This document shows, in pieces, positions 10,413-22,682 of a stretch of 64,000 nt of DNA; positions within the stretch are counted from its first letter, which is position 1; every line of letters begins with the position of its first letter. The position numbers and the translations under genes were made by a program. Under the pieces are notes generated by a model. It was not told where the DNA came from, ran no database searches, and worked only from the letters and a program-made list of their open reading frames with translations. This DNA comes from Sarcophilus harrisii (taxonomy: Eukaryota > Chordata > Mammalia > Dasyuromorphia > Dasyuridae): positions 274,826,681 through 274,890,680 of the forward strand of contig NC_045430.1 in assembly GCF_902635505.1 (NCBI RefSeq), in the 5' to 3' direction.

Positions 10413-12209
10413 TCTTTAAGGGAATCTTTTTTGCATTTGAATTGCTTAATTTTAAAATTTGTCATTCTATATTGTAGAACAAAATATGTTAAAGGTGAAT
10501 TTTTGTTAGCTATTCCTATGTTACGACTTTTGTTTCAGTCAACAATGACAAGTTCTTCTACATATAAGTCAAATCCTGTTACAAATACCAGAATGACAAA
10601 AAAAAATTATGTAACTAACAATTCCCAAACTCTAGATAAAGATCATTTATTGCTTGTTCTCCCTCTTCTCAAATTACTCTATATTAATTTAATGTTTCTA
10701 GCTGTATAACCCTACTCAAGTCATTTAAACTGTGCCTCTATTTCCTGGCCTGTAAAATGAAGGAGTTGGATTGGATAGCTTCCAAAGTCCCTTCTAACTC
10801 TAATATTATAAGCATAGAACACTTGTACCTATTATATCCATCCCCACCTGCATTAAAACATGATGTTCTTGAGGTCAAACTGCATTCTGTCTTTCATTGG
10901 TTTTGTCAGTGTATGTGAAGCACTTTGGACAGTTTCTAGAATATAATTTTATTTAAATGAAGTCCCTTCATTGAAATGGATACTCCCTGGATCAGCTCAA
11001 ACCACAAGCCTTCTTCATTTAATAGTGAAGAGAATTGCCTAAGACCAGAGAGAGTAAGGAACTTGTCTGTGGTCCCCAAAGTAGTGTCAGAGGTGAACAT
11101 CTCTCCCTCCCTGCTGCCTCCTCTCCCTCCCTGCTGCCTCCTCTCCCTCTCTCCCCCTCTCTTCCCTTCCCTTCCCTTCCCTTCCCTTCCCCCCCTTCCC
11201 TCCTCTCTCCTATTTCAGGTTGTCTCTTCCCTTTGCATCTAATTAACAATGAACACACATGTGTCGAATTAAATTGAATTACTGAAACAGTATTAATAAA
11301 ACAAAAGTAAGGAATAGCATAGGAATTTGGATAGTTCTTTGGAAGTTATTATCATTATCAGGGTTGTTTAGAAGTTTAAAATTAACTCGATTCTGATTTT
11401 GATTTGTCTCTCATGAGTTCTTCATGAATGTTTCTCAAATCCTCCCATCCTTTAGTGTTTTCTTTTGACCTTAATAAAACATTAGACAAAAAAAAATGAT
11501 AAGCAGAGAGATTATTTCTGCTGCCATACATAGTTCTGATTAAAGGACTCACATGGTCATTCTGCATCAGCTATTTTACAAAACATTCACTTTTTTAAAT
11601 AAAATTATATGAGGAATTTTATATAATTACCACCAAATTACATTTTGTTTTTCATCTGACAGTTTTCTCTCCCGATAGAATTTCACAGCTGTGGATGCCA
11701 ATATCAGATGGAGTTAAGATGATTTTCCTGTAACCTGTCACCATTCTACTTTAACTGGCCCTCTTATTACATCTCCTAAGTTGAGGGAAGCAGTGATCCA
11801 AACCCGGGTGAGAAGTCTTCCTTTAAATTCACATCAAAAAGCATTTCTTGAACTCCTTGGTTTCTTGTGGCATTTTTCTTTCAAGATATAGAAGTAAATA
11901 TCAGAATTAGGAATCGTGAATTCAGGGGCAGTTCATAGCTTCTGGTGAGGGGAGTCCATCCCCCACAGCAGAATGCCAAGCTATGAGACCCATCAAAGAA
12001 AAGACTAGTACCTCCTCCCCTTTTCTATTATGCCCCTTAAATTATCCTATAAAAGGTCATGGTAGCTGCCCCAGGGGAGACTATTTATTTCCATCAAAAG
12101 ATTCAGCTACAGAAAAATCATCCAGTCTTCCCTTTCAATTTACTGAAGAGGAAACTGAGGACCAAGGAAATTAAATGACCCAAAGTCACAAATTAAGATT
12201 CAATTGTAA
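10412..12209. other. AT-rich intergenic DNA
   Basis: A MIR-type SINE (plus) at about 10705-10805 and a pyrimidine-rich stretch at 11098-11212: a duplicated CTCTCCCTCCCTGCTGCCTC followed by (CCCTT)n. The rest is unique with no coding signal. Confidence 0.55.
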
Positions 12210-12895
12210 TGTGCAAAGATGTTTGTGGCAGCCCTTTTTGTAGTGGCTAGAAACTGGAAACTGAGTGGATGCCCATCAGTGGGAGAATGGCTGAATAAGT
12301 GATGGAATATGAATGTTATAGAGCTATTATTGTTCTGTAAGAAATGACCAGCAGAATGGTGTCAGGGAGGCCTGGAGAGACTTAGAGGAACTGATGCTGA
12401 GTGAAATGAGCAGAACCAAGCGATCATTATACAGGCAACAACAAGATTATACGATGATCAATTGTGATGGCTGGGGCTCTCGTCAACAATGAGATGATCC
12501 AGGCCAGTTCCATTTGTTCAGTGATGAAGAGAGTCATCTATCTACACCAGAGAGAGGACTGTGGGAGCTGAGTGTGGACTACAACATAGCATTTTCACTC
12601 TTTCTGTTCATGAATGCTTGCATTTTGTTTTCTTTCTTAGGTTTTTTTTTTCTTGATCTGATTTTTCTTGTGCAGCAAGATTATATAAACTATATAAATA
12701 TGTATACATATATTGGATTTCACATACATTTTAACATATTTAACAAGTATTGGACTACCTGCCATCTAGAGGAGGAGGTGGAGGGAAGGAGAGAAAAATT
12801 TGGAACAGAAAGTTTTGCAAGGGTCAGTGTTAAAAAAAAAAAATTACCCATGTGTATATTTTGTAAATAAAAAACTTTAATAAAATTTTTTTTTA
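12209..12895 (+). repeat. L1 ORF2 C-terminus and 3'UTR
   Basis: Translates as KMFVAALFVVARNWKLSGC, matching the L1 ORF2 tail (human KDTCTRMFIAALFTIAKTWN), then a 3'UTR with CTGCCATCTAGAGGAGGAGG and AAAAAACTTTAATAAA. Confidence 0.9.
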
Positions 12896-13184
12896 AAGTA
12901 ATGGATTGAAAAAAAAGATTCAATTGTAAGTCTTCTGGTTCCAAATCCACTGCTCCACACTGCTCTGGAGTAAATCAATAAGTGGCTATAATCTATCCCC
13001 TTCTTTTCCTCAAAAGAAATCATAAGTTTACTGTGTCAGTAACTTTTAGACATTCTGTTGAAGTGATTAATTACACATGAAAACATTAAGAAATTAAAAA
13101 ACTTAAAAATCTAAAACAATTCCTTCAGAAGAAGTTAAATATCATTTAAATCGCTTGTTTTCTCCTGAATGAATATAGAATTAC

Positions 13185-13340
13185 TTTTTTTTTTCTTTGT
13201 TTTTGCTGAGGCAATTGGGGTTAAGTGACTTGCCCAGGCTCACACAGCCAGGAAATGTTAAGCGTCTGAGACCAGATTAGAATTCAGGTCCTCCTGACTT
13301 CAGAGCTGGGGCTCTATCCATTGCACCACCCAGCTGCCTT
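13185..13340 (-). repeat. tRNA-derived marsupial SINE
   Basis: The minus strand reads AAGGCAGCTGGGTGGTGCAA at the head and TGACTTCAGAGC-type and CACTTAACCCCAATTGCCTC segments toward an A-rich tail. Nearly full length. Confidence 0.9.
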
Positions 13341-13584
13341 ATGAATATGGAATTACTAAATCCCAAAGTTATATGAAAATTTCCGAAACGCATTGGTGAC
13401 TTGTAACCATCTCTCCCCCTCTTCGGTGGGACTCCAACAGTGGCATCTGGCGGTCACTGCGACTATGGGCCCTCCATATTTTCTGTTCCATCTATATGTA
13501 AACTGTCATTGTCACCATTCCCCAAGAGTATGGCAGTATTTACACTAGAGCTTCAGTCTAAGCCAAGACATTAAGAAATGTTGG

Positions 13585-13725
13585 AGGGACAGCAAGGTGC
13601 AAGTGGAAAGAATCCTGTCCCTGAAGTAAGGCGGCTCTGAGTTTAAATCCAGCTTCAGACACTTATTAGCTATGTGACCTTGGGCAAGTCACTTAAACCC
13701 GATCATCTCCCAGAAAATACAAAAA
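13585..13725 (+). repeat. tRNA-derived marsupial SINE
   Basis: GGACAGCAAGGTGCAAGTGG head, then TAGCTATGTGACCTTGGGCA and AAGTCACTTAAACCC, ending in an A-rich tail. Confidence 0.85.
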
Positions 13726-13879
13726 AAGAAGAGAAATGCCATTTGTTTTATTTTGAAGGGTCAATATCCAGGTCTTTTTTCAGCTCAGTAATAATTACTG
13801 TTAAAATATATCTTCTAACTGGGATTTTTTAAGACTTACTTTACACTTCTATTAACAACAAACTTTCCAAGGCCTATAG

Positions 13880-14345
13880 AATTAAGAACAAAACCCTGTT
13901 TGGCTTTAAATACCTTCTCAGCCAAGCTCTGACTACTTTCCCAACCCTATAAGGCAGTATTCCCTCTGAAGGCTTCACAGTCTAGCCCAACTAGCCTGCT
14001 TGCCCTTCCACACTATACCGTGTCTCCCTGCACACTGACTGCCTGCTCCCCATGCCCGCCGTGCTCTTCCCTTCTTACTTTTGCCTTTTATAAGCCTCTT
14101 TTTCTTTCAAAGTTGAGCTCAAGAGCCTTCTCCATGGGAACTTTTTCAATATTAGTACCTCTGTAACCTCACAATTACAACGGACTTATTTTACATAGGC
14201 TTTCATGTGCACATGTTATCTCCCCAGGTGGAATATAAGCTCTTTGGGAGCAAGAACAGCACCATTTTTTGACTTTAAATCGCCAGTCCCTGGCACAGCG
14301 GCCACTATGTCCTTAATAAATGTTTGTTGATTAAGTTGACTGAAT
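13880..14345 (+). repeat. L2 LINE 3' end
   Basis: TATAAGCTCTTTGGGAGCAA and CCTTAATAAATGTTTGTTGA mark the sense 3' end. Upstream text (CTTCACAGTCTAGCCCAACT) fits the preceding L2 segment. Confidence 0.75.
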
Positions 14346-17290
14346 ATACATATACATACATATATGGCTACAGCTCAGTTCATTCTCCAAAACTGAAAAC
14401 AAGGAAGTCAATAGAAGAGGAAGTGGAAGAAAACAATGTTCTCTCCAGTTGATTTGTTCTCCCTAGTTAATAAAATTGATTTTTAATTATGCTCGTGTTT
14501 TCTCTTTCTCTTTTGCCTAAGACAAAATGTCCTTCAGCATCCTGCTCGTTAAAAAACTTTCTATCACATCTGTACACATATATCTGGAAAAGCAGCCCAG
14601 AAAGTAAAACTGTGATATATATGACTTAACTAAATAGAATGTACGTCTTTTATTCTCCCACCTGGTAGAGAAAGCTAAGCAGACACATCCTTTTCTGTAG
14701 ATATAGAGAACAAACACATAAATGCCAAGGACAAACTAAAGATAACATGCAAAAAAAAAACCAATAGTGTCTGAAGGCTTTTGTTTAATGGCAGAAAGAA
14801 GCAAATCTGGTGTGGAAATTGATGGCACTTAGAGTCATTTAAAGTTGCACTGATCAATTCTTGCTAGACACTTTACATGCCGTAGAGTAACTGATAATAA
14901 CTGAGGGGGATAGATTGGACCCCTCATAGAGCTCCTGCCGTGATTCAGTGAAATAATAAAGTGTATGTTCTCTCATTCCTTCACTCTACCCGGGGGACCA
15001 TCACATGTCAATGTAAATGTACTGTGATTCACTTAATCTATTAGAGATGAGAAGTACTGGGTGAATTCTAATTTTGCATTGAAAATGCTTTCTATCACTT
15101 AATTGGGGATCTTTTAAAATGGAAGTCCAATCTCCAAGTCTAGTCAGTTACCTGGTCTTCCATTGGATGGAGAGGGATTTAGCTGCAGAGCTGAAGGATA
15201 GGTGCAAATTTTTTTTCCTCATTCTTCCTGACCTTAGACCCAGTGAGCAATTCTGATTGGGTTCTAGGAATTTTTACTTTTTTAAAAGTTCTTAAAAAGT
15301 CTTTGTGTCTTTTCACGTCAAGAAATTAAACTCTCTTAAAGCATAGACACTAGAGAAAAAAAATGTTTAAAGTTAACAAAAGTTAGCCAGGGCTTAATAG
15401 ATGCTCTGGTTGATGTATGAAAGAAAGCAACAAGGGAAAATATTCTAGTAGACAGACAATATTTGTCATTCCCTATCTGGACCCATTCCTTCAATACTTG
15501 AAAGATCTGTCATGTCATCCATATGGATGCTTTCCTCATTGATGCAAATCATGACTGTTCTGTGTCTTCATGGTTTGTCTTCAATGTGAACTTATTACTC
15601 ATTTTAAATCATAAAAAGTTTTATTATCAACATCATGCCCCACTTCAGATTTGACTCTTAGAACAAAGAACAGCTGAGCTCTGTGGTAAAGAATAAAAAT
15701 CATGTGCTATTAAATATGGTCACCTTGTTTAAGAAGCCCAAAGAAATGACTATGCAGACAGAAATCCACAGTAATAATTTAACCTCTCCATATACTTCCT
15801 CTCTTTCCCCCCAACATGGAGGAGATGGGTTGACTGCCTCCTCTGGGTAGCCTTTCAAGTTCATAAGGCTGCTGATTTTCTCTTCCTTCTCAAATCATTA
15901 TGTAAACATGTTCTCCATGTCTGTAAACATTTAATACACACTTCTTGGGTTGGATTTTGGAGGAAAAAAAGATTTGCAGATCAATTAGACTTTGCAGTGA
16001 TCAAAATAAATTTAAACAAGGAAAATATTTGTATTTTGTCCTTGATTAGGAATATTTGTAAATGGCTCATCAACCACATGAGGGCAGCAAAAGTGCCTTA
16101 ATTAGTTGGGCAGACCCCTTCTGGTATGTACAAAGTGTTTTTCACAAGAGTCCATGCCTCATAACTGACTTTTGAATGAAGCGGGGCATCACTAGGGCAT
16201 AAAAAAACACCGCTGCTTTTTTTTATGACTATAGGTCATGGGATCAGATCTGGGGAGAACTCAGCTTGTACAGAGGAAGAAGTTAAATGACTTTCCTAGG
16301 TCATATGAGTAAAAAGATGTATTTGAATGCAAACCCTTCAGCCTTGAAGCCAATGTACTTTCATTGCACCCTGATGTTTCTGACAGTCTGATGAGAACCT
16401 TATTAGTGAAAAGACATAGAGCAACAGCTTCTGAACCATTACAAAGTTGGGCAGGAGAGGTTTAGTTTCATTCCATGGTCCCCATTTGATACAGCCTGGT
16501 CAATTTTCCTTGGGGACTAATGAGGAGATGGAAATAACTCAAATGATTGATGAGTTCCTGTGTACAGCTCTTGATACCCCCAGAATTCTACTGACCATTT
16601 ATTTAGAATATTCCTGATTGGTCGATTCAAAAGTCTGCTTTGTCAATTCAGGGGTCTGCTTGCTCTAGCCTGGGGCACCTGTGGAAGAACCAGCTTCTTG
16701 TGTCTACCTGGTATAAAAATCTTACCAAAAAGAAGCAGAGCGGGCTATTCAGAATGAGCCTGAGGTTCTGAGCAGAACTGGTAACCTGAGAATCCTGCAG
16801 CTACTGCCTTGTTTTTGAAAACTCTGCAGACCCAACCTTTAGTTTCCACCCAGGTAACTGAGGCAATTAAGGTCACATGTATCCTCAATGTCCAACTTCC
16901 TTTCTAAGTGTAGGGAATGGAATCTCCAACTTAGGAACGCAAGGCATGGGAATCTGGGAAGTAGAATCCAGGCTGGATATTGCAGTCAGTCCTATGTTGC
17001 TGACAAAGGGAACAAGAAGTGATCTTCAGGAACTATCTCTGGCCCCATACCAAGAAAAGCTGAAATAAGGACTCACTGAACAGGGCCGCCATCTATGAAC
17101 TACATAGGATCGATATTATTCAAGAACTGAACTAAAGTTTTGTACAAACTCCCCCAGACACCGAAATGAAGGGAAGAGCATGCCCTAGAAGTATTGGGAA
17201 AAATTCTTTCCCAGTACTGGAATGGGGTAAAAAACAAAATCTGTGACTGCCAGTAACTGTCTCCTGGTTATCCACAAAGTTGGCAGTAAA
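14345..17290. other. Largely unique AT-rich intergenic DNA
   Basis: About 2.9 kb with few repeats; a MIR-type SINE (minus) lies about 16255-16385. The block 15880-16160 has homeobox/forkhead-like words (TGTAAACA twice, CTTAATTA) and looks non-repetitive, so it is the best place here for a conserved non-coding element. No exon is recognised. Confidence 0.45.
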
Positions 17291-17450
17291 TTGCAACTAT
17301 TGTAAATTCAATATCCATCGCCATCCCAAAGAGATGAAGCATTTACAAGTTGTTTCCCAAGGGTAGAAACTCCTCTAATTCTGTCTTTGTATTTCCGGCA
17401 TCTTGCCTGGCACATAGTAGGAGCTTAATAAGTGATTGTTGATTCTAGAT
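17290..17450 (+). repeat. L2 LINE 3' end
   Basis: TTGCCTGGCACATAGTAGGA and GCTTAATAAGTGATTGTTGA: L2 terminus in sense orientation. Confidence 0.8.
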
Positions 17451-17732
17451 AAGGCTTTAAAATAAAGAAATTTATTTTATCTCTGACTTGTTTAAATAAT
17501 ATCCCTACAGAAACTTGCACCATTTTAAGATAAAGGAAAAAAGAGAATAGTCCCAAGTGGGGGTGCTCCAATATGAGGCACATTCCCTTTTCCCTCCCTT
17601 TTTCCCACCATACCCTGTATGGCTTGTAAAGGGATTACCCCCTAATTCCAGTGTTATCTGGTCCCTCCCAGACCTTTAAACAATGAGTAATACCTATCTT
17701 AACATGATAGATTCTCACTATCTCCTCTACAT

Positions 17733-17922
17733 CAAAGCTTTTTAAACAGTGGGTTGTGATCCCAGATGGGGTCACATAACTGAATGTGGGGGTTGGGAAA
17801 CTGATTTATTATCAGTAAATATTTGATTTATTTAGCAGTTTTATAGACCTATATACCCAGAGTCACATAAAAATTTCTCAAGCGAAAAAAGGTTGCCAAT
17901 GGCAAAAGTTTAAGCAGCCCTG
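17733..17922 (+). mobile_element. Non-autonomous hAT DNA transposon fossil, complete (190 bp)
   Basis: Ends are CAAAGCTTTTTAAAC on the left and, reverse-complemented, CAGGGCTGCTTAAAC on the right: 11 of 15 bases match, with the TTAAAC block exact. The flanking 8-mers CTCTACAT (17725-17732) and CTCTAGAG (17923-17930) match at six of eight and carry the TCTA centre common in hAT target sites. There is no transposase. An old, immobile copy. Confidence 0.78.
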
Positions 17923-18203
17923 CTCTAGAGGATGTCAAGTGCCTCCTAAATACCACTACTGGAAATACAAAAGTTGAAAGATGGATCAGCCCTTAGGGAA
18001 ACTGCTTGCTAGGTCTCCATGGGACTCACTACAGAAGTAATTGAATAATTAGTCTCCAGGCCCTGGTATTTTCTGGGAGGTTCTAACACAGTTCTAGCAC
18101 CATCCTTGTGGTTTCCCATAATCCCTATTTAAGTGAAGTAGTTGCATGGCTTTCATGGATGAAGTGATGGAACCTCAAGGTCAAGGATCAAGGATTCTTG
18201 TTG

Positions 18204-18376
18204 TAGAGTTTCTTAATCTGGGGTTCACAGATCCCTTACATTTCAAAGGATGGGGAAAATATTTTGGTCATTGTATTTCAATATAATTGGTCTCCATAAT
18301 CCTCTGTATTGTTCTGAGAAGGGGCTTTATCAGACTGTCAGAGGGATCCATGACATACGGAAAGGTTAAGGATTTA
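18204..18376 (+). mobile_element. Non-autonomous hAT-type DNA transposon fossil
   Basis: Left end TTTCTTAATCTGGGGTTCAC and right end GGGATCCATGACATACGG then AAAGGTTAAGGATT are diverged inverted repeats (TTCTTAA / TCCTTAA, GGATCC shared). The interior TTCTGAGAAGGGG is a phrase typical of a mammalian hAT family whose name I do not fix. Confidence 0.6.
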
Positions 18377-18469
18377 TCCTATGGGAAATGATGTTTCTGT
18401 ATTCAAGTATGGCAGGAGAATCACATGGGAAGCTAAATAGAAAACTGGCTTCAGGGACAGGAGAAGTCA

Positions 18470-18680
18470 GGTTTCAAGACTGGCTGTATGACCTTGAATG
18501 AGTCAATTAACCTCTCAGTAATCCAGGCACTCCTTGAAGACTATCAGTTGCTGATGGTTAATGATCTACATCAGTGGAGAGAATTTCCTTTGAAATTCCC
18601 AAGTCCATGGAATCTGAACCTAATGGGTCAGACTAGGTGGCCCAGAGGTCCTTTCCTAATGTGAAATTCTGTGATTCTGA
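18470..18680 (+). repeat. MIR-type SINE, diverged
   Basis: GGCTGTATGACCTTGAATGA and the 3' phrase TTCCTAATGTGAAATTCTGT in plus orientation. Confidence 0.6.
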
Positions 18681-18744
18681 ATCACACTTAATATCATGAC
18701 ACAAGTGAAGGGAGCAATTTTAGAGGTTCAGTGACTAAAATTTA

Positions 18745-19138
18745 AAGAAAGGAGTTGTATAATGAAATGATTTAGACCAGTTCCAGTGATCTTGTGATGA
18801 AGAGAGCCATCTACAACCAGAGGGAGGGTTGTGGGAACTGAGTGTGGATCACAATGTAACATCCTCACTCTTTCTGTTGTTGTTTGCTTGCATTTTATTT
18901 TCTTTCTCATTTTTCCCCTTTTTGATCTAATTTTTCTTGTGCAGGAAGATAATTATATAAATATGTCTGCATATATTTGATTTAACATATATTTTACCAT
19001 GTCTAACATATATTGGATCACTTGCTATCTAGGGAAGGGGATAGGTGGAAGGGAGAGAAAACTGGAACACAAATTTTGCAAGGGTCAATGGTGAAAATTA
19101 TTCTTGCATATGTTTTGAAAATTAAAAAAAATTTTAAG
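18745..19138 (+). repeat. L1 3' end
   Basis: AGTTCCAGTGATCTTGTGAT, AGAGAGCCATCTACAACCAG-type text, then TTGCTATCTAGGGAAGGGG and an A-rich tail. Confidence 0.88.
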
Positions 19139-19479
19139 AAGGAAATTGTAGACTTAGGCACAGGACTAAAAAGAAAACAATAATTGAAATTATAATTCCA
19201 AGAGGGTAAAAAAATGAGGACAAAAATACATGTTGTTCCTGTGTGAAATGGAGGTAAAGTGAAGAACTTCCAGAAATGTTTAAATTCCTTTTCTATATTT
19301 TTATTTTTCATTATTTCTATGTCTCTGTGACCTGCATAAGTATGTTGTGTATTAGCCAATATTTACTAAAACTTTAGATATATTTACTTAACCTGAATTG
19401 ATGACATTTATCACTATTCAATGTCATCAATATTTAGACTATTAGTTGAATGTTGTTAGCTTAGTAATCTAAATTTTGA

Positions 19480-19745
19480 AGGTCTGTTGGCACCCATGTC
19501 TAACATTCAATTAAGGGGAGAGGGCTTAATGCTCCCCAACCTATGATGTAATCCTTTGTAACCAAACCTATAAAAACTGTATATCTTTCCTAAATCTTTA
19601 GCCCTTCTACCGTGAGCTTTCTCTCTTTCCCTCCTCATGGTGGAATTGTTCATTCTCATGAGAATTTATTAATAAACAACTTTTCTGCTTTTTACTTCGA
19701 GAAGTCTCTGAGTAGTGATTTTGGGTAAAGGGCTTCTAGATCCTT
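19480..19745 (+). mobile_element. Probable solo LTR of an endogenous retrovirus-like element (fossil)
   Basis: LTR-like order: a TG start near TGTTGGCACCC, a TATA-like CTATAAAAACT at about 19570, then AATAAA at about 19670 and a terminal segment ending in CA near 19748. No internal viral coding region flanks it, so it would be a solo LTR. Family not named; divergence unknown. The call rests on layout only. Confidence 0.45.
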
Positions 19746-19810
19746 CACATTCCTAAACTTTTGGTAGACTTTTACTTCTAAACTGTGGATCTCATTATCC
19801 AGGACCAGAA

Positions 19811-19842
19811 TTATAATAATAATTATAATAATAATAATAGCA
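19811..19842. repeat. (AAT)n microsatellite, short
   Basis: TTATAATAATAATTATAATA and further AAT units, about 32 bp. Confidence 0.9.
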
Positions 19843-19844
19843 AT

Positions 19845-20075
19845 ATTTCTGTGCTGTTTACTATATGCCAGGTACTATGCTAAGCTCTTTACAATTACTC
19901 TCTCATTTGATCCTCACAACAACCCAAGTTTACAGATAGGGAAACTGAGACTGAAAGGGATTAAATGACTTGTCTAGCATCACACAGCTAGTTAATATCT
20001 GAGGCTGAATTTGAACTCAGGTCTTCCTCACTCCAAGCCCAGTACCTATCAGACTGTACCACTGAGCTGCCAAGG
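19845..20075 (-). repeat. MIR/CORE-SINE, near full length
   Basis: Plus text ATATGCCAGGTACTATGC, GATAGGGAAACTGAGACTG, CATCACACAGCTAGTTAATA and TTTGAACTCAGGTCTTCCTC is the MIR complement. Confidence 0.85.
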
Positions 20076-21400
20076 TATGACCTCCAGAAAGAACGCTACC
20101 ACTTTCTGACAAACACATAAGACTACGAAAATAAATCAGAGAAAGCCCAAGCGCTCTGTTCAGGAAGGAGATTCTTTTTTTCCCTTCCATACTGATAAAA
20201 AGCCGTGCTTTGTAGAGTTATGGCAGTTGTGGCTAAGAGTCTCTGAGTCTCTAAACATTTCTTGGATCCAAATGGGAGCCGGGGCTGGCAGACCCCAGTG
20301 GTACAACTTGCCAGCTCCCTCCTGCTTTCTAGCTGCATCCCTTTGGAACATAGAGCCTGAATTTTTGACTCTCATGATGCTGAAATGTATGTGTGTGGGG
20401 ATGGCCCAAGATGTCTGAGGCTAGATTTGAACCGACTCTAGGCCCAGCACCTGCTGCCCTACTGAAATGGACTTTTAACCGATATTTCCATCAGGCTAAT
20501 TTCCATATTAATGAAGCACACTTTTCTAATTAATTTGAGCCTGATGGTTGTGAGACTGACTTCAATTTAATTAAACAAATGTCTATTAAGCTTCTGCTAT
20601 AAGAGTCACCGCAGTCAAGAAAATCTGGGTTCAAATGCTGCCTGTCACATATACTGACTGTGTGACCTCCAGGCGAAATCTTCAGATACTAAATGGCCCC
20701 GGATTTCCACCTGCCATTGGTAGAATGATTTCCCTCAGGCAGGATCCCCTTGACCTGTGAAAGCGCAGGTCTAGATATTGCCTCCCCCGACCCCAAATGG
20801 CAAGCGATGGAGAATTAAAGACACTTACACACATGTATTCACCCAGTCCCGGAGCACAAGGAAGCTTCTAATGTACTTGAAGGAGGGGAAGAAGTTACAA
20901 TATGTACAGAGATAAATACAGAGAATATACTAAGGGTATAATTAGTAGAAGCAATAAATCATAAAGATGGAAAATTCACGTAACTAAGCAGAGCAAGTAG
21001 AAAAGTAGAAGTGATTTCAAGGGGGAAAGAGACCGACTTTTTTCTTCATTCCAAATTGTGACAGACTCTAAATCTCAGAAGCCCCCTGGAGATTTACACT
21101 CATGTCAGTCAATTGTAATGATGTGCAGGAAGCAATAAATTTGTCCTATAAAGTTGCCATGGTTATATCGGTTCTGACACTATGAAATTGTCTGCAAAGA
21201 TGAGAATAACAGTGTCTTTCTAAAAATGCTAATTTAATAACCAACTGTATTATTGATATTATGTAGCCATCTGCCTGCCCACTGAGGCTGTCTTATCAAC
21301 TGCATGGACAACCCTAGTTGGTCCCCACTTCCCCCTTGTTCTGGGTACAGTAAACAAGTCAATAGCAACATTACTTCTTGAAAAGGGCGAGTCAATCAAC
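20075..21400. other. Intergenic, SINE scraps only
   Basis: Short MIR-type pieces at about 20400-20465 (minus) and 20590-20745 (plus). The remaining sequence is unique; small open frames show no family resemblance. Confidence 0.5.
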
Positions 21401-21565
21401 GGCCCTATCCATTAATTTACCTCCTGTGACTCCCCAGTCCAAAACTCTCTTCCCTAATTACTGCAGAGTTTCCGTCTTTTTTATTTTTCTTCTCAAGGCT
21501 AACTACTATGCCTGGCATAGAAGAAGTGATTAATAAATGATTTGTTCATTAATTCATTTATTTGT
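21400..21565 (+). repeat. L2 LINE 3' end
   Basis: ATGCCTGGCATAGAAGAAGT and ATTAATAAATGATTTGTTCA: degraded L2 terminus. Confidence 0.65.
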
Positions 21566-22408
21566 TCATTTAATATTTCCTCTCTCTGCCTACCAAGAAG
21601 CCTCACAACCAAAACCAGCAGACCTTCTCCTTCCCTGATCCTTCCCCACTATCCCTCCCCAGAGGTCCTAGACCCTCAGTATTGGGTAGGGAGGCCTCTA
21701 TTCAAGTCCTAACTCTCACATCTCATGGCTGTGGAGCCCTGACTAAGCTATTGAACAGCTCAACTCCCCAAGCAGTTCTCAAAGGCTGGAGATTGCAGAG
21801 TTGATGCAGATCTTGTTTGAGAGGGGGAGCTTTCTCAGCCAGGAGTTCCCTATATCCATGAAATAAAAGGCCCCCTCCATGACTGAAAATAAATTTCTTT
21901 TTAAGGATAAAATGTAAAAGACTCTTGAGAAAATGATACAGCCTTCTGCAGTTGGGAGGGCAGTTCCAAATCTGTCCATGGTCCAGACTCTTCCCAAATA
22001 TCACCAGGAAAGAATATCCCTCAAATCAAGGGTCTTGTAGTCAAATATTTTAATCACATATGGAATACAATTTTAAAGAATGAAAATGCAATAAAAGATG
22101 TTTATCATTTGTGTAGGAAGCCTGCAAATAGTGAAATGATTCCACGCTTTTATTCAAGTTCCCTACTAAAGATCAGCTGAATTCAACCACAGATATTTCC
22201 TAAACTATCTTAATCCATGATGATATTGAAAATCGTGTGTAAAGAAACAATTTTCTCTTTAAATTTCATCTGTCATCCCATCATATTCCAAATAGCCTTT
22301 CAATTTATAGTGATAATTGTCTCGTATTTGGGATAATGTTTGAAGCTCAACTTTTTCATCAGCTTTCTTTCATTGTAGTTAGACTTTCCTTTTGTTCACT
22401 CATTCTTT
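21565..22408. other. Intergenic, nothing recognised
   Basis: Unique AT-rich sequence. Overlapping minus-strand frames around 21720-22004 have no family resemblance or codon signal. Confidence 0.4.
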
Positions 22409-22545
22409 TTTGTAGCTTTTTATTTACAAGATCTATGCATGGGTAATTTTTCAGCATAGACAATTGAAAAACCTTTTGTTCCAACTTTTCCCCGCTTTCC
22501 CCCACCTCTTCCCCGAGATGGCAGGTCGACCAATACATGTTCACT
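22408..22545 (-). repeat. L1 3'UTR tail
   Basis: The minus strand carries the CATGTATTGGTCGACCTGCC, AAAAGTTGGAACAAAAGG and TGTAAATAAAAAGCTACAA pattern of the L1 terminus. Confidence 0.88.
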
Positions 22546-22604
22546 CATTCTTTAGGTGATTCTGAAACAATTTTTCTTGGAATATTTCAGATAGGTTTTT
22601 CCCC

Positions 22605-22682
22605 CTCAGTTTAGAGAATTTAGCATCGTGTTTGGCACACAGAAAGTGTTTAATAAATGCTTTTTCATTCATCTGGGAGCTC
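22605..22682 (+). repeat. L2 LINE 3' end
   Basis: GTTTGGCACACAGAAAGTGT and TTAATAAATGCTTTTTCATT. Confidence 0.7.

Noticed and set aside
16086-16100. CTCF site at the CCACATGAGGGCAGC word
   Set aside because: Two mismatches to the core at informative positions; weaker than the sites kept.
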